Assembly (NCBI RefSeq): GCF_026210795.1
Contig: NC_089444.1
Coordinates: forward strand, 1,726,501-1,790,500
Direction of reading: 5' to 3'
DNA length: 64,000 bases
DNA from: Rhizophagus irregularis
Lineage: Eukaryota; Glomeromycota; Glomeromycetes; Glomerales; Glomeraceae
The notes beneath the pieces were generated by a model. The model ran no database searches. It was given only the letters and a program-made list of their open reading frames with translations, and had not been told where the DNA came from. This document shows positions 1-11,328 of this stretch, one piece after another. The stretch's first letter is position 1. Each line of letters begins with the position of its first letter. The position numbers and the translations under genes are program-made.

Positions 1-9
1 TTACTTCAG

Positions 10-1090
10 ATAAAAATATGTACTAATTCATCTTTATACATAGAAGCAGTAAGTCAGGTGAGATTAAAAAAGAAATTTTAAGGTTTGCAATTTTTAAATA
101 AATTTAAAGTCTGATAATTTTTCGAATAAAAGAAGGCCTTACAAGATACCTATATTCCAGCTGAAGTGAGTAACGAAATTGTTTTAAATCAAAACATTTC
201 TGTCACTGATAATTAACTTTTTAATTAGAATCACAATTTAGATGATGAAATTGTAATGCTTAATGCGCGTTTGACGCAATGGTGTTTCATAAATGCTAAA
301 GCAGAACGCGCGTTTGAGTGTCAAAAACGAACTGCAGAGGTAAAGCTCATTTTGAACCAATTTTTGTTTGAGAGTGAAATAATGTTAATAAATTATATTA
401 GGCACAATTATTGGATGCATGGGAATTGCTTGTCGAGAAACAAGAAGAATTGTCAAAGACAAGTAGGAAATTTACATTAGAAAAAGAAATCATATTTTTA
501 AATACGACTTTAAAACTCCAGGTATTTCAGTTTTAAAATTATTTAATAATAATTAAAAAAAATTAATTTTATTCACTTTATACGACAATTTAGCAAAACA
601 TATTATTACAAATCAACGAACATTTTGAGATTTTTAAGAAACATTATATTTCATTCGCATCGTCTTTAGCAAGTACTACGACGACAATGCCAATTGCCAA
701 TATAATAACTGGAGAATTAGGTATCCTTGCTCGAAAATGAATTCCTTATTTATTGTTTTCTAAAGTCTAGTTCAATTTTTATTTCTACAGGTCAATTGAA
801 GGATGAAATTATCACGTGTTCATTAGTAGCCGAAGACGTTTTACGTAAATGGGACATGGAGTCACCACTGGTAAGAATTATTTGTTCTTTATTTAAGGGA
901 ATTTTGTAATTAATTTATACCGTGTCTTTGAAACCAGATACATGATGTCGCTTTCTCCATGTACGTATTATGTACGAACATCAAAGAAGGTATCCAAGAG
1001 TTAAATGAGTGCAATGCTCTTCTTCGGGAAATTTCTGAAGCTGAAACTATTGAAGCTAGCTTGAGAATTCAAAAAGTCGAAACTATTTAA
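10..1090 (+). CDS. Augmin subunit of the HAUS8/QWRF family, 3' part (5' end outside window)
   Basis: Seven exons can be joined in phase: 10-57, 133-165, 229-339, 402-521, 594-720, 791-870 and 938-1090 (stop TAA 1088-1090). All introns are short with GT...AG ends. The product (about 200 residues in the window) is helical and coiled-coil-like. The segment ARLTQWCFINAKAERAF followed by an AxxLLDAW motif and a long helix matches the C-terminal layout of plant QWRF/AUG8 and animal HAUS8, the microtubule-binding subunit of the augmin complex that promotes branching microtubule nucleation in the spindle. Here the signature tetrad reads QWCF instead of QWRF. The family assignment comes from recognised motif order, not from a search. 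No start codon is visible, since the first exon opens at a splice acceptor at the window edge. Confidence 0.7.
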
Positions 1091-1456
1091 TGATAACTAA
1101 TTATGCCATATAGCAATCCTTCTTGTTTTGGCTAATTTAAATTTTCCCTTTTAAATTGTAAATCAAACATTATGTCTTACTATTGTACGTCTTGTAACAG
1201 ATAGTATAATAATAAAGTAACCCAGATGTTACTTTTATAATTATACTAATTTAAGCTTATTAATTTTATTGTGCCATTTGTTTGGAAAAATGAAATTAAA
1301 ATTCAACACACACTTCCCGGTCAAAAGTATTCGACCACCCTAAAAATTAAAAAATAATTAAGAAAATAGAATTTTTTAATAAAATTTTACATTTATTTTA
1401 AAGTATGAAACATTAAAAACTATTTAAAAGTGTTTTTTTTACTTAAATAGTCTGTA

Positions 1457-1581
1457 TAAATATTTAAGGGTATTGCTAAATCTTTGCACCAGCATCAATG
1501 AGCAGAGTTTATGACATTTTAATTCTGCCCAAAATTCTACTTTAATTACCAGTAGTGATGTTTAGCAATACTCAATATTTA
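1457..1581. repeat. Small palindromic MITE-like element
   Basis: The left arm (TAAATATT..GGTATTGCTAAAT) is the imperfect reverse complement of the right arm (TTTAGCAATACTCAATATTTA), about 24 bp each, enclosing about 75 bp. A related motif (TTAGCAATACTCAA) recurs near 29940-29955, so this is probably a dispersed family. No clear TSD beyond AT-rich flanks. Confidence 0.45.
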
Positions 1582-1827
1582 AAAAATGTGAAAAATTTTA
1601 TTTTTAACTAGATTTTTTGACTAAAAAATACCTTGTATTTTTTGTTAAGAAATCTGCCTTTGAAAATTGTTAAGATTTAGTAAAAATAATGGCTTTATAC
1701 ATATAAAATTTGCAAAAATTTATAATAATTTCAACTAGCCCAGTGGTACCAACAAAAATTTTATGATTATGTGACATACTTTTTTAATCATCACAAGCAG
1801 CACATCCTACCAGATTTTCACTATTTA

Positions 1828-2015
1828 CAGTCAGACTTCCATAATTACACATCCCTTGGGACTATATGCATAATTTTCAAAATAGTGCATTTAAAGAGGA
1901 TATGCATTTATAGAGGTAAAATAATTAGAGATTGAAACTGAACCAAAGAGTGGATTTAGAGAAGGTATACATAGTAAATGCAATTATGAAGAGTGCAATT
2001 ATAGAGGTCTAACTG
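1828..2015. mobile_element. 188-bp pogo/mariner-type MITE with TA target site
   Basis: The left end CAGTCAGACTTCCATAATTA pairs with the reverse complement of the right end (CAGTTAGACCTCTATAATTG). Both sides are flanked by TA, the usual target of Tc1/mariner/pogo elements. There is no coding capacity. The termini are of the same type as those at 14624-17970 and 23399-28660. Confidence 0.65.
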
Positions 2016-4444
2016 TATATTTATCTGAAGAACTTAGTTTTTTTTTGAGTAAATAAAATCTTATTTGTCACTCATTATTTGTTACTGTTTATTTCACATG
2101 TTCGTATATAATACTGTAATGCCAGCTTTATTGTAAAATTTTTGTTAGTGCTGCTAAGATAGTTAATAATTTCTCAATAACTGCTGATTCAATTTTTTTA
2201 ATAAATAGCTTTTTATATCTTAAATTTAAAAATAATGTATATTTTTGGTTGAATATTTTCTACTGAAAAGTATATATAAAAAATCATTTTTGAATTTTTT
2301 AAAATTAAATTTATAGTTTTTCTTTAATTAATAAGTATAAAAATCATATTTAGACACTATTTAGACTGATATTAAAGAATGTATTTTCATTTTTTAATCT
2401 ATTAAAATTCCTTCTGGTTAAGCTAATTATTATATAACTTTTATTTTTCAAATGAATGAAATTATATATAAGTATTTATAAGAAATTTATATTTCAATAT
2501 AAGATCATGCTGGGTTGCTAGTATTCCTTCCTATATTGGATATTTCAAACTATATTTAAATAAAACTTTTAGACCTAAAAGTGTAACTTGTAACTTATTT
2601 TAGAGATATTTAAGAGTTTTCAATTAAAGCAAATATTTTTTAAGAAAAATTTAAAATTATAAATAAAATATTAATTTATTATTTATTTTTCTTGCAATTT
2701 TTAGTAATATAAATATTATTGAAAAATTCTTTTTTATTAGCTTATTAGAAAACTTATTATATATTTTATATACTACGGTATTTTACTGAAGATATTCTTT
2801 AATTAAAAAAAGTATTAAACAATTAATAAAAATATTTTATTTTACAAAAATACAGTAATATTTTTAATGATTTTTGTAATATTTTATTTTATTTTATTTT
2901 TTTATCACATTATTTTCTTGTAATAAACTAATTTGTTATCAAAATTTTATTTTAAAAATTCATAACTTTTTGTACAATGATCAAATACAAAATTAAAGAA
3001 TTTATTTTTGTTCATTTTACGGAAAATGGGATCCAAATGTTTAACATTTGGTTTGTTCAGAATCAGATTTTATTATATAAATAATATTTTATTAGTATAT
3101 TAAACACTAATATACTCTTTATTTATTTATTTTTATATAAAAGTAATTTTTAATTATATATTAATTAACTCACTGGGTACATCCACAGAAAAATTTTATG
3201 TTTACGTAGGGTAAAGTTAAAAAAAAATAAAAAAAATTATATATTAATTATATTATACAGTAATAATTTATTATATTAATTATTATATCCCGATTTTACT
3301 TTTAATATTTAAGAAACTAAATAATAATATTAAAACAAAATTGGCGGGCCAAAATTACACTTCTTCCATTATACCAACATCTTATTCCTTTTTGTAGGTT
3401 TTAGATGTTAATTTTAATGATAATTTTTAGGACAGGTTTTTCTTTGTTTTATTTTTTATATCAGGGTGGGTTGCATCTGGGCTGGCCTTGTGCTAGGTAG
3501 GAGTGTATCTTGGTCCTTTATTTCCAGTGTATTATGTATGCTTGTGTAAATCCTTTGTACAAGACGCGTTTTTTACCTATCTAATAAGGCAAAATACTAG
3601 ATAATTAATGTAAATTTAATATAATATAAATTAATAAAATATTAGTTATAATAATATATATTAAATAATGAAATGATAATTGCAAGTAAAAAATGCGCAG
3701 TAAAAATTAAACGTACATTTTAAAAATTCGATATACATATATATATATAATGTGTGGATTAGTTTAAAAATAATCTATCTATAAATTATTATTTTTGGTA
3801 ATAAATTTAAAACTATAATTATATTCCTGAAAACAAGGACTTTTTATACTGTGTAAAAAACACCTGCGGATAATCTACCGATTATCTGTTTAATTCCGCT
3901 TCTGCATTGATATTGTATATCATACATTAGAGAAACAAAGGAAAATTCAGACAAGACAGGAGTGAATACTGGAATAGCACAGGTAACTACAGAAAAATTG
4001 AGAATTAAACAGTTTTTATTGTTTCCGAAAATTTGAATTGTGCATAATGAGATGCACTGAACGCCTTTACTTTATTATACAGAAGATACAAGATCAATAT
4101 ATCCCAAAGTCATGGGACAACGAGAGATTTACAAATTTAGATACCTTTTAGGAAGAATGGTGGCGTGATTATAGACCACCAATTTCTTAATCTAGCATGA
4201 TTGAAACTTTCTTGGTTTGACGTAAATTCCCTAATTTTAAAAACTTTCACGATATTTTCACGGTCTTATTGCTATACTTTATATTGTCCCGCAAATCTTC
4301 TCTCAAATTTCTTTGCAGTTCCCTCCCCCTTCCCCACTTTCTTATACAAATTATCCCCACAAATTCCACTTTGTAGTATCCTTTGATTTTATCTTTAAAT
4401 TCTCCTTTTTTCAATTTTTCCCATAAATTTTTTTTTTCAGTCTT

Positions 4445-5578
4445 ATGTCTCCAATTTTTGATAATCCTTTTAAAAATCCGTCTTCAAAATATCTTGTGCC
4501 CCTCATGCGATTCTTAAACTTACCAACAAAAACTACTACTTCTTCACTTTCTTCTACAACAGGAAATGGAAAACCACCTACTAAAACGAACGATTGTATT
4601 TATGCAAAGATACTTGTAAAACTTACTCAGGAATTTGGTGACGACTTACTTGGGTTATTTGCCTACGGCTCCAGAATTTACGGGAATGCTTGTCCACATA
4701 GGTAATGTTTAAATTTTTTTTTTTTATATTTTACCTTTTGAATTACCTCTTTTAAAATTCATATTCTAATACCGATTCTCGATTTTTTTCTTTGACACTC
4801 AATTCATATACCATAGTGACGTAGACGTTGACGTTTTTATTAAATCTCAAAGAAAATGTCGGCGGAATATCTTTATCGATGGATTGGAGGTAATTATGAT
4901 AAAAAATATATATTTATATTATTTTATATAATATTATTTATTTTAAATGATAATTTTAATTCATTACATTTATTCGATTAAAAGGTTGAAATGTTTATTC
5001 ACCCACCAGAACATGTTTTCCACATCTTGACATATGATTCATCCGGTATTATTTTGCGATGTTATACATTTGGCCGTATTATTTATGACCCAAATAATAT
5101 AATTCCACAATTACAAAAATTGGCTAAACTTCGCTGGGAGGCAGGACCACCAGCCCTTGAACCAAAGGACAATTGGCGACCACGTTATGAAATCGCAGAT
5201 TTATTACGTGATTTGGAAGATAGTGACTTTGTACGTGATGAAGCTACAGCACATTTCCTATTGGTAAAACTAGTAGAACGACTGGCGCGCATTCAAGAAC
5301 GCTTATGTCGTCGTTGGCCTGAAAAATTGAAACGTTGTATTGAAGGTTGGGAAAGTTGGGATTCATTTGGAGGAAGATTGGCTAAGCGTGCACTAAATTC
5401 AAATTTAAAATGGGCCGAAAGATTAAGGTGTGCGAGAGATTTAGCAAAATATGTTCTTGAACCAATTGGGGGTGTCATGCCAATTGAATGGAAAATGGAT
5501 TGGGAGGAAATACCTCCTGCGGAAGAATCATTTAGAAAATTAATAATACCAAAAATAGAAGTTTTCATATCCTCATAA
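4445..5578 (+). CDS. Nucleotidyltransferase-fold (NTP_transf_2-like) protein
   Basis: Three exons, 4445-4701, 4817-4889 and 4985-5578, join in phase to about 307 residues. Residues about 70-125 carry the nucleotidyltransferase signature: a GLFAYGSRIYG glycine-serine motif, the acidic pair in SDVDVDVFI, and a third acidic strand in GLEVEMFIHP, which is created exactly across the second splice junction. The C-terminal 180 residues are helical and charged, as in the all-helical substrate-binding domains often attached to this fold. The substrate cannot be told from sequence; family members move nucleotides onto proteins, RNA or small molecules. The three catalytic acidic positions look intact. 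The ATG at 4445 follows a pyrimidine-rich stretch ending in CAG, so an upstream non-coding or short coding exon is possible. Confidence 0.75.
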
Positions 5579-7267
5579 AATAACAAAGAGAGAGATGTGG
5601 GGCATGTACAGCAAAGTTATACAAATTTTAATTTTGGCATCTGTTATTTACACGGAATTGATTTCTTTGTATCTTTATTATTATTATCATTTATTTACCT
5701 TTCTCTCTCTCTCAATATAGACAAATAATTTTATTTATTAATTAATATATTTTATTTCTCCATTTTTCCACCTCCTTTCCACATTTTCCCCACATTTTTC
5801 TTATTCAATACTTCACGCAAAAGCTAAAGTTGCATAGAACAATATATATATAAATATATATGTATATTTATTTGTATAGAATATATAATTGATTTTTTTT
5901 TTATGCTGCATAATTAATAAAATTAAAACATTTTGAAACAAATTTCAATTTTTTAAAATTTTTTCCTCATTGATTAACAGAGAAATTGGTGGGGTGAAAG
6001 GAAATCATTTACTAAACCAAATTTAGTATGATTAGAATGATCTCATGAGATTTAAATTGTTACCAATTTTATAAACTAATCGTCAATACGTAACCCCACA
6101 CTTTCTTTCCGGTATAGACCCGAATTCTGATTTAAACTATATTTATAGCATGAATAAATTCATAAATGAATAAATAATGCATGACCCGCTTACAAAATTA
6201 AAAATACAATAAATATATTGTCAGACCGATCGTTATCAACGGCAAACCCAAATATTACAACGACGCTTTATATAGCAAATTGAATATAATGGTTTATAAA
6301 ACATCATTGTTAATTATTAAAAAAAAATGTACTTTGTAGATTAATTGCTTTTGGTATCACAAAGTGCAACTTTATTAGTTAAATCTTTCGTTTCCGTTTT
6401 TATTTGTTATTAGAATTAAAGGAATTAACTCTTTTTTTTTTTAAACAGCTTTTAAAATTCTTTAATTCTCTGCTTTATATTATAAATAAAACTATTCATG
6501 AATTTCAAATTTATTCATTATTAAACAATAATAATAAAAAAAAAGAAATAAAATTACCAGGTTTATATTAGAGTTTGGATCCGTTGTCCGTTTTGTAAAA
6601 TTGTAATTTACGGTTAAGAATAAATGGGTTTTTTGCTAGGAAAATGACCTTCTGAGACTAGATTTTAGATTTTAAGTAAATGGTAATTGAAAATTCTATC
6701 AAAAATTAAGACCAATAAAATTTGTTTCTAAATTTATCTACATCACGTGATAATGATCGCTATGTAGATCATTTCCATTTTTGGCGATACCCGTTCCACA
6801 AAAAATAATTTCCTGAAAATAAAATTAACCTTTTTGGAAATTTGTGTAACATTTTCTACATAAAAGGAAATGATCTGCAAAAAAAATTTTGGCCGGAGTT
6901 ATAAATTTGGCCCGAATTATAATATCCACTAGTGTAGGCCAAAACGGAATTGTTATTATCAAATCACATGACACTATTTTTTACCTGATACGAATTTTGT
7001 TAGGAAAATGACCTTCTGAGATATTGTTACACAAGTTACACAAAATTTGTATATTTAATTTATTAACCAATCAGAAAATGCAATATCACATCATTGTACA
7101 AAAAATTCTTGGCAAAATAAATTTAGCGTTAAAAAATTTTTAAAAAATAAAATAAATATGCAGAATGATGTTTTATAACTAAAATAGTATTCTTTTTGCA
7201 CCTCATATTTATAACCATAATTTGCCCCCTTTTTTTTAATAATTTTTTTTTTTAAAAAAAAACAATA
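5579..7267. other. AT-rich region without genes; one direct repeat
   Basis: No exon is supported. The string TAGGAAAATGACCTTCTGAG occurs at about 6637 and again at 7001 in the same orientation, so 6630-7020 may be a duplicated or transposon-derived block. The segment up to 5700 is probably the 3' untranslated region of the nucleotidyltransferase gene. Confidence 0.5.
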
Positions 7268-7359
7268 ATGACGTTAAGACCATTTTATAATTTAGTTCAG
7301 TTAGGTTTAGATGAATATGAAGATAATGAACTAGTATTAAATATTGTACATGACTTAAC

Positions 7360-8737
7360 AGGACCCCGCTTACTTCTAATAGAGGTCTCCGAAAATATAA
7401 GGTAAAATTTATATTAAAAAAAAATTTTAGGTCTCTTAATAGATAAAGGTAAAATTATATATATGACAAATAAAGGTCTCCGGATATGTAAGGTAAAGTT
7501 AAAATAGGTTTCCGGTTTTATAAGGTAAAATCAAATATAAGTTTACAAATGTTTCGGTAAATAATAAGGTAAAATTGTATATAAAATTTAATATTTACCT
7601 TATATATACTAATTTGAAATATTGTACAACAATTATTACAATATTTGGTAATATACGTTTTATAATTTTTTCTCAAAATAAAAAATTTATTCTCTTCTTT
7701 ATACTTGTAAAAACCATTTTATATTTTTAATTTTATTTGCATTAGCACTATCTTTTTGAAAATTATTACAAAAATTAGCTTTTAAAATATAAAAATTCGT
7801 ACAGCAATTAGCAACTTCAGAATTTAATTTCAGTACTTTGGTTAAATCAAATCATATTTTACTATCTAAGAAAGTTGTTTAGTAAGGTCGAACTACTTAT
7901 ATTTGAATTTTTATAGCAGTTGGAGTAATATTTATTGCATACGAGCATTTTTTTATTTTAATATTAACTTAAAATTTACGTTTTTTGTTTATTAAATTCG
8001 GAGCGTAATTTGGGCATTTTAGTCAAATGAAATCACCTTTTTAAGCTTAAGTAATATTGTTCGGCGAGATCGAAACTACCTGAATATTAATTTTCATAAG
8101 AATCAGTTTAATATTTACGGAATACGAGCAATTTTCGCACTTTTAATTTTTTTTTATTTTCCCGATCAGTGATTATAGGGCGTAATTTGGGCACTTTGGT
8201 CAAATGAAATCACTTTTTCATGCTTAAGTAAAGTTGTTCGGCAAGGTCGAAAATATTTAGATAAATATTTTCATAGCAGTTGGATTAATACTTATGGGGT
8301 ACGAGCATTTTTTCATAATAATACCAATTACGAATTTATTTTTTTTAAAAAAAAATTAATTAGATTTTTTTAAAGAAAGTAAGTGAATAATAGTTTTGAA
8401 GTAAAGTTAAAGATGTGTGTCTTTAAGATTTTTTTTATAGTATTTTTGTAATTCAAAGTACTTTTTTTACTAATAAAAGTTATTTATCTTTAAAGAATAA
8501 GAATTAAACTTAGTAAAAATAAAAAATTTTTAAAATTTATTGTAATGATTATAAAATATTTTGTTTATTTAATATTTAAAAAAATTTAGGTCTCTGAAAA
8601 TCTAAGGTAAAATTTAATATAATTTTAAAAGGTCACTATATATATATGGTAAAATTATGAGATAAGAAAGGTTGGTAAAATTACTAGTAAATCTGAAATT
8701 TTGCCCGGAGACCTTTATTAGAAGTAAGCGGGGTCCT
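7360..8737. mobile_element. Non-autonomous hAT-type element, copy A1 (1,378 bp)
   Basis: Terminal inverted repeats AGGACCCCGCTTACTTCTAA / TTAGAAGTAAGCGGGGTCCT are flanked by a perfect 8-bp TSD, GACTTAAC (7352-7359 and 8738-8745). It has no ORF of note. Subterminal copies of GGTCTCCG..AAGGTAAAATT occur repeatedly at both ends and may be transposase-binding sites. The middle holds three degenerate tandem units (about 7800-8320) with the motifs TTTGGGCAYTTTRGTCAAATGA, GTTCGGCRAGGTCGAA and ACGAGCA. A nearly identical copy lies at 47997-50043. The 8-bp TSD points to the hAT superfamily. Confidence 0.85.
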
Positions 8738-9000
8738 GACTTAACCCAATTTTTTGAACAACAAAATTGCACATGTCGTCATTCTAAAAAGCAAAAGGAT
8801 TTGCGAACTTGTTATGAAAAAGTTGGATTTAAACATTTTTTTGAACGATATATTGAATTAAAAAGTTTAGATAAAAAAGAATTAGAGTTAGTTATCAAAG
8901 CTCAACTTATGGTATTTGAAATAACTAATAAAAAATCAGATAATACTAATTCAAATACATAAAGATATAGATATTGTTATAATCAGGGTTGTGGTAGTAC

Positions 9001-11328
9001 TAGGGTGTCCAGGATGGGTTGATCACGATTTTATCACGATTTTGGCAATTTTTTTGCGATTTTATCACGGTCACGATTTTTAACAAAAATTTGCGATTTT
9101 CACGACTTTTTAATTTAATTGGATAATCTTTATTGATTTCAATTGGACGATCAATAAAATCTTTTTTTTTAGCCGAAAAAATTTCTAATCCTAACCATTT
9201 TTGTTCTAATTTTTTTTTCTATAAAAATGGTTGCTCCACATGTACGTTTGTCACAAAGTGCAGAGTATCGAGAGAATTATATTGTACAAGGCAATGTGCT
9301 GTGGTGTCGATTTTGCAATACAGGAGTTGAAGCATAAAAGAAAAGATACTGTAGATAAACATCTTCGTACAGTAAAACACCTTAAGAATAAAACTACCGA
9401 TATTAATTCGCCAATTCAAAGAACTATACCATCATTTGAAAATACAATAAGTGAAATAGAAAGAGTTAATACTGATGTAGTGGCTGCTTTCACATCTGCA
9501 GATATTCCTTTAGAGAAGATTGAAAAATTAAAACCATTTTTACTAAAATATTGTAAAAACGGTATGAATTTTATATTTTAAATTAAACTAACTTTACTTT
9601 ATTACAATAATTTACTTATATAATTATTTCCATTTGCATTTTTATTTTTATAGGAGGCTTAATTACTGGAGCAAATCAGCTTCGTGAAAAATATCTTCCA
9701 TTATCGTATGAAATAGAATTTCAAAAATTGAAGACAGTTATAGTTAATAAAAGTATTTGCTTAACAATTGATGAGACTACTGACCGTTGTGGTCGTCACG
9801 CTGTTAATATTTTATTTAGTTTTGATAACCAAACTAAATTAGCTAGAACAAATTTTATACCTAATGTTAATGCCTCAATGATTTCTCAATTTGTTATAGA
9901 TACAATTCATCTATATAATATTCCCTATCAAAATGTTATTTTTTTTATATCTGACAATGCTTCATATATGAAATTGGCATATTCCCATTTATCTCCTTTT
10001 TTACCAAAAATGAAACACAATTGTTGCCTGGCACACATCCTTAATCTAATTGGTGAAACTTGGATTGATTTTCAAAAATTTGAATTAGTTGACAGATTGG
10101 TTTCTAATTTCAAAGCAATTTTTGTTTATAATTCACAAAGAAAAATTCGTTGGAAGGAGCATTTACTGCGAAATAATGTTGAATCTCCTACTTTAGCTCC
10201 ATTACCTGTGAAAACACGGTGGAACTCCTGGTTTTCATTTTTATATTGGATCAAACCTATATATCCTCATGTAATTACATTTATTAATACAGAATATTCT
10301 ATCAATCATGATTCAAAAGCTATCCGTATCTTCAGACTTTTTGTGAACATCATGATCATGTTTCATACGTTGAAATTTTTATATTTTTTATTACATACAA
10401 TTGTGGCAGGTAAGAAAATAAATTATTAGCTATAACTTCATTAATTTTATTATACTTATCATTTATTGAATTTTATTCGATTGTTTAATGATTTGGAATT
10501 CTTTAAAATACGAAACAAAGTATATCTCCCTTTGTTTATTCACGAATAATAAACCTTCAAGCTTTTCTTTCATCATAAGAAGGAATCCTCCAGTTTCAAA
10601 TGAAATAGAACAAATTTTTAATGAAAGAAATTATGATAGAGAACCATTTATCTCATTATTTTCTAAGGCGTTTGTGTTGGCTTATGAAAAGTGTGAAAAA
10701 CATATATCTAATCATCCAGCTTTACCATTATTTAGAGCGATACAATGCTTTGATCCAAGATTTATTCAGTCCAATACGGCACATCATAATATGGGAGACT
10801 ATAGAATTATTGAAGAATTTCAATTTCCTATGGATATTTTAATACAAGAATGGGGTATTTACTGTGGATTAAATGAATCTGTTGAAGAATTTGAAAATTT
10901 AGATGTATATTGGCGAGGTAAATCACATTTATTACCAGAACTTAGTTCATTAGCTTTGAGATATATATGGTTACCAGTATCTGGTGTAGATATTGAACGT
11001 AGTTTTTCTAGTTACAAAAGTATATTATCGGATAGAAGAGTGGCACTTAAAGAAGAAAGCATTAAAATGCTTAATTTTCTTTATTTTAATCTGAATGGTA
11101 ATATTGATATTAATTTGCTAGTTAGGGAATAGTTTATAGATGAAATTTTTGTAAAGACGAAAAATTGTAAATAAAATAATAAAAATAAAAATTGTAAGTT
11201 TTTTAATGTTAATTCTGGTCGAAATTATGTTAATTTCGGCCAAAATTATAATCGCGATTTTCGCGATAAAATCGTGAAAATCACACGCGATTTTTAGACC
11301 ATCACGACAACCCATCCTGGACACCCTA
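9001..11328 (+). mobile_element. hAT transposon (2.3 kb) inserted in a MITE
   Basis: Terminal inverted repeats TAGGGTGTCCAGGATGGGTT / AACCCATCCTGGACACCCTA are perfect over at least 20 bp. The 8-bp TSD GGTAGTAC is perfect (8993-9000 and 11329-11336). Subterminal repeats of TCACGATTTT occur on the left and ATCGTGAAAATC on the right. It carries its own transposase gene (9227-11132). Confidence 0.9.
9227..11132 (+). pseudogene. hAT transposase, near-complete but frameshifted
   Basis: The N-terminus from the ATG at 9227 has a BED-type zinc finger: LWCRFC, then the H..H pair in KHLRTVKH. A single extra base near 9331 shifts the frame between them. An intron (9562-9654) joins to the catalytic core: TIDETTD (first Asp), ISDNASYM (second Asp), CCLAHILNLI and TRWNSW. 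A second intron or decayed stretch (about 10411-10580) leads to the C-terminal dimerisation domain, ending LPVSGVDIERSFSSYKS..LSDRRVALKEE. This domain order is diagnostic of hAT transposases. Whether a spliced, full-length product could still be made depends on the 9331 shift. Confidence 0.8.

Larger units (their letters stand above)
1091..4444. other. AT-rich intergenic region with transposon relics
   Basis: No coding exon is supported here. It holds two small inverted-repeat elements (listed separately). A fragment near 1316-1340 reads CGGTCAAAAGTATTCGACCA, resembling a Tc1-type transposon end; no matching opposite end is visible. A short G/C-richer island lies at about 3465-3530. The rest is A/T homopolymer-rich sequence. 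Confidence 0.6.
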
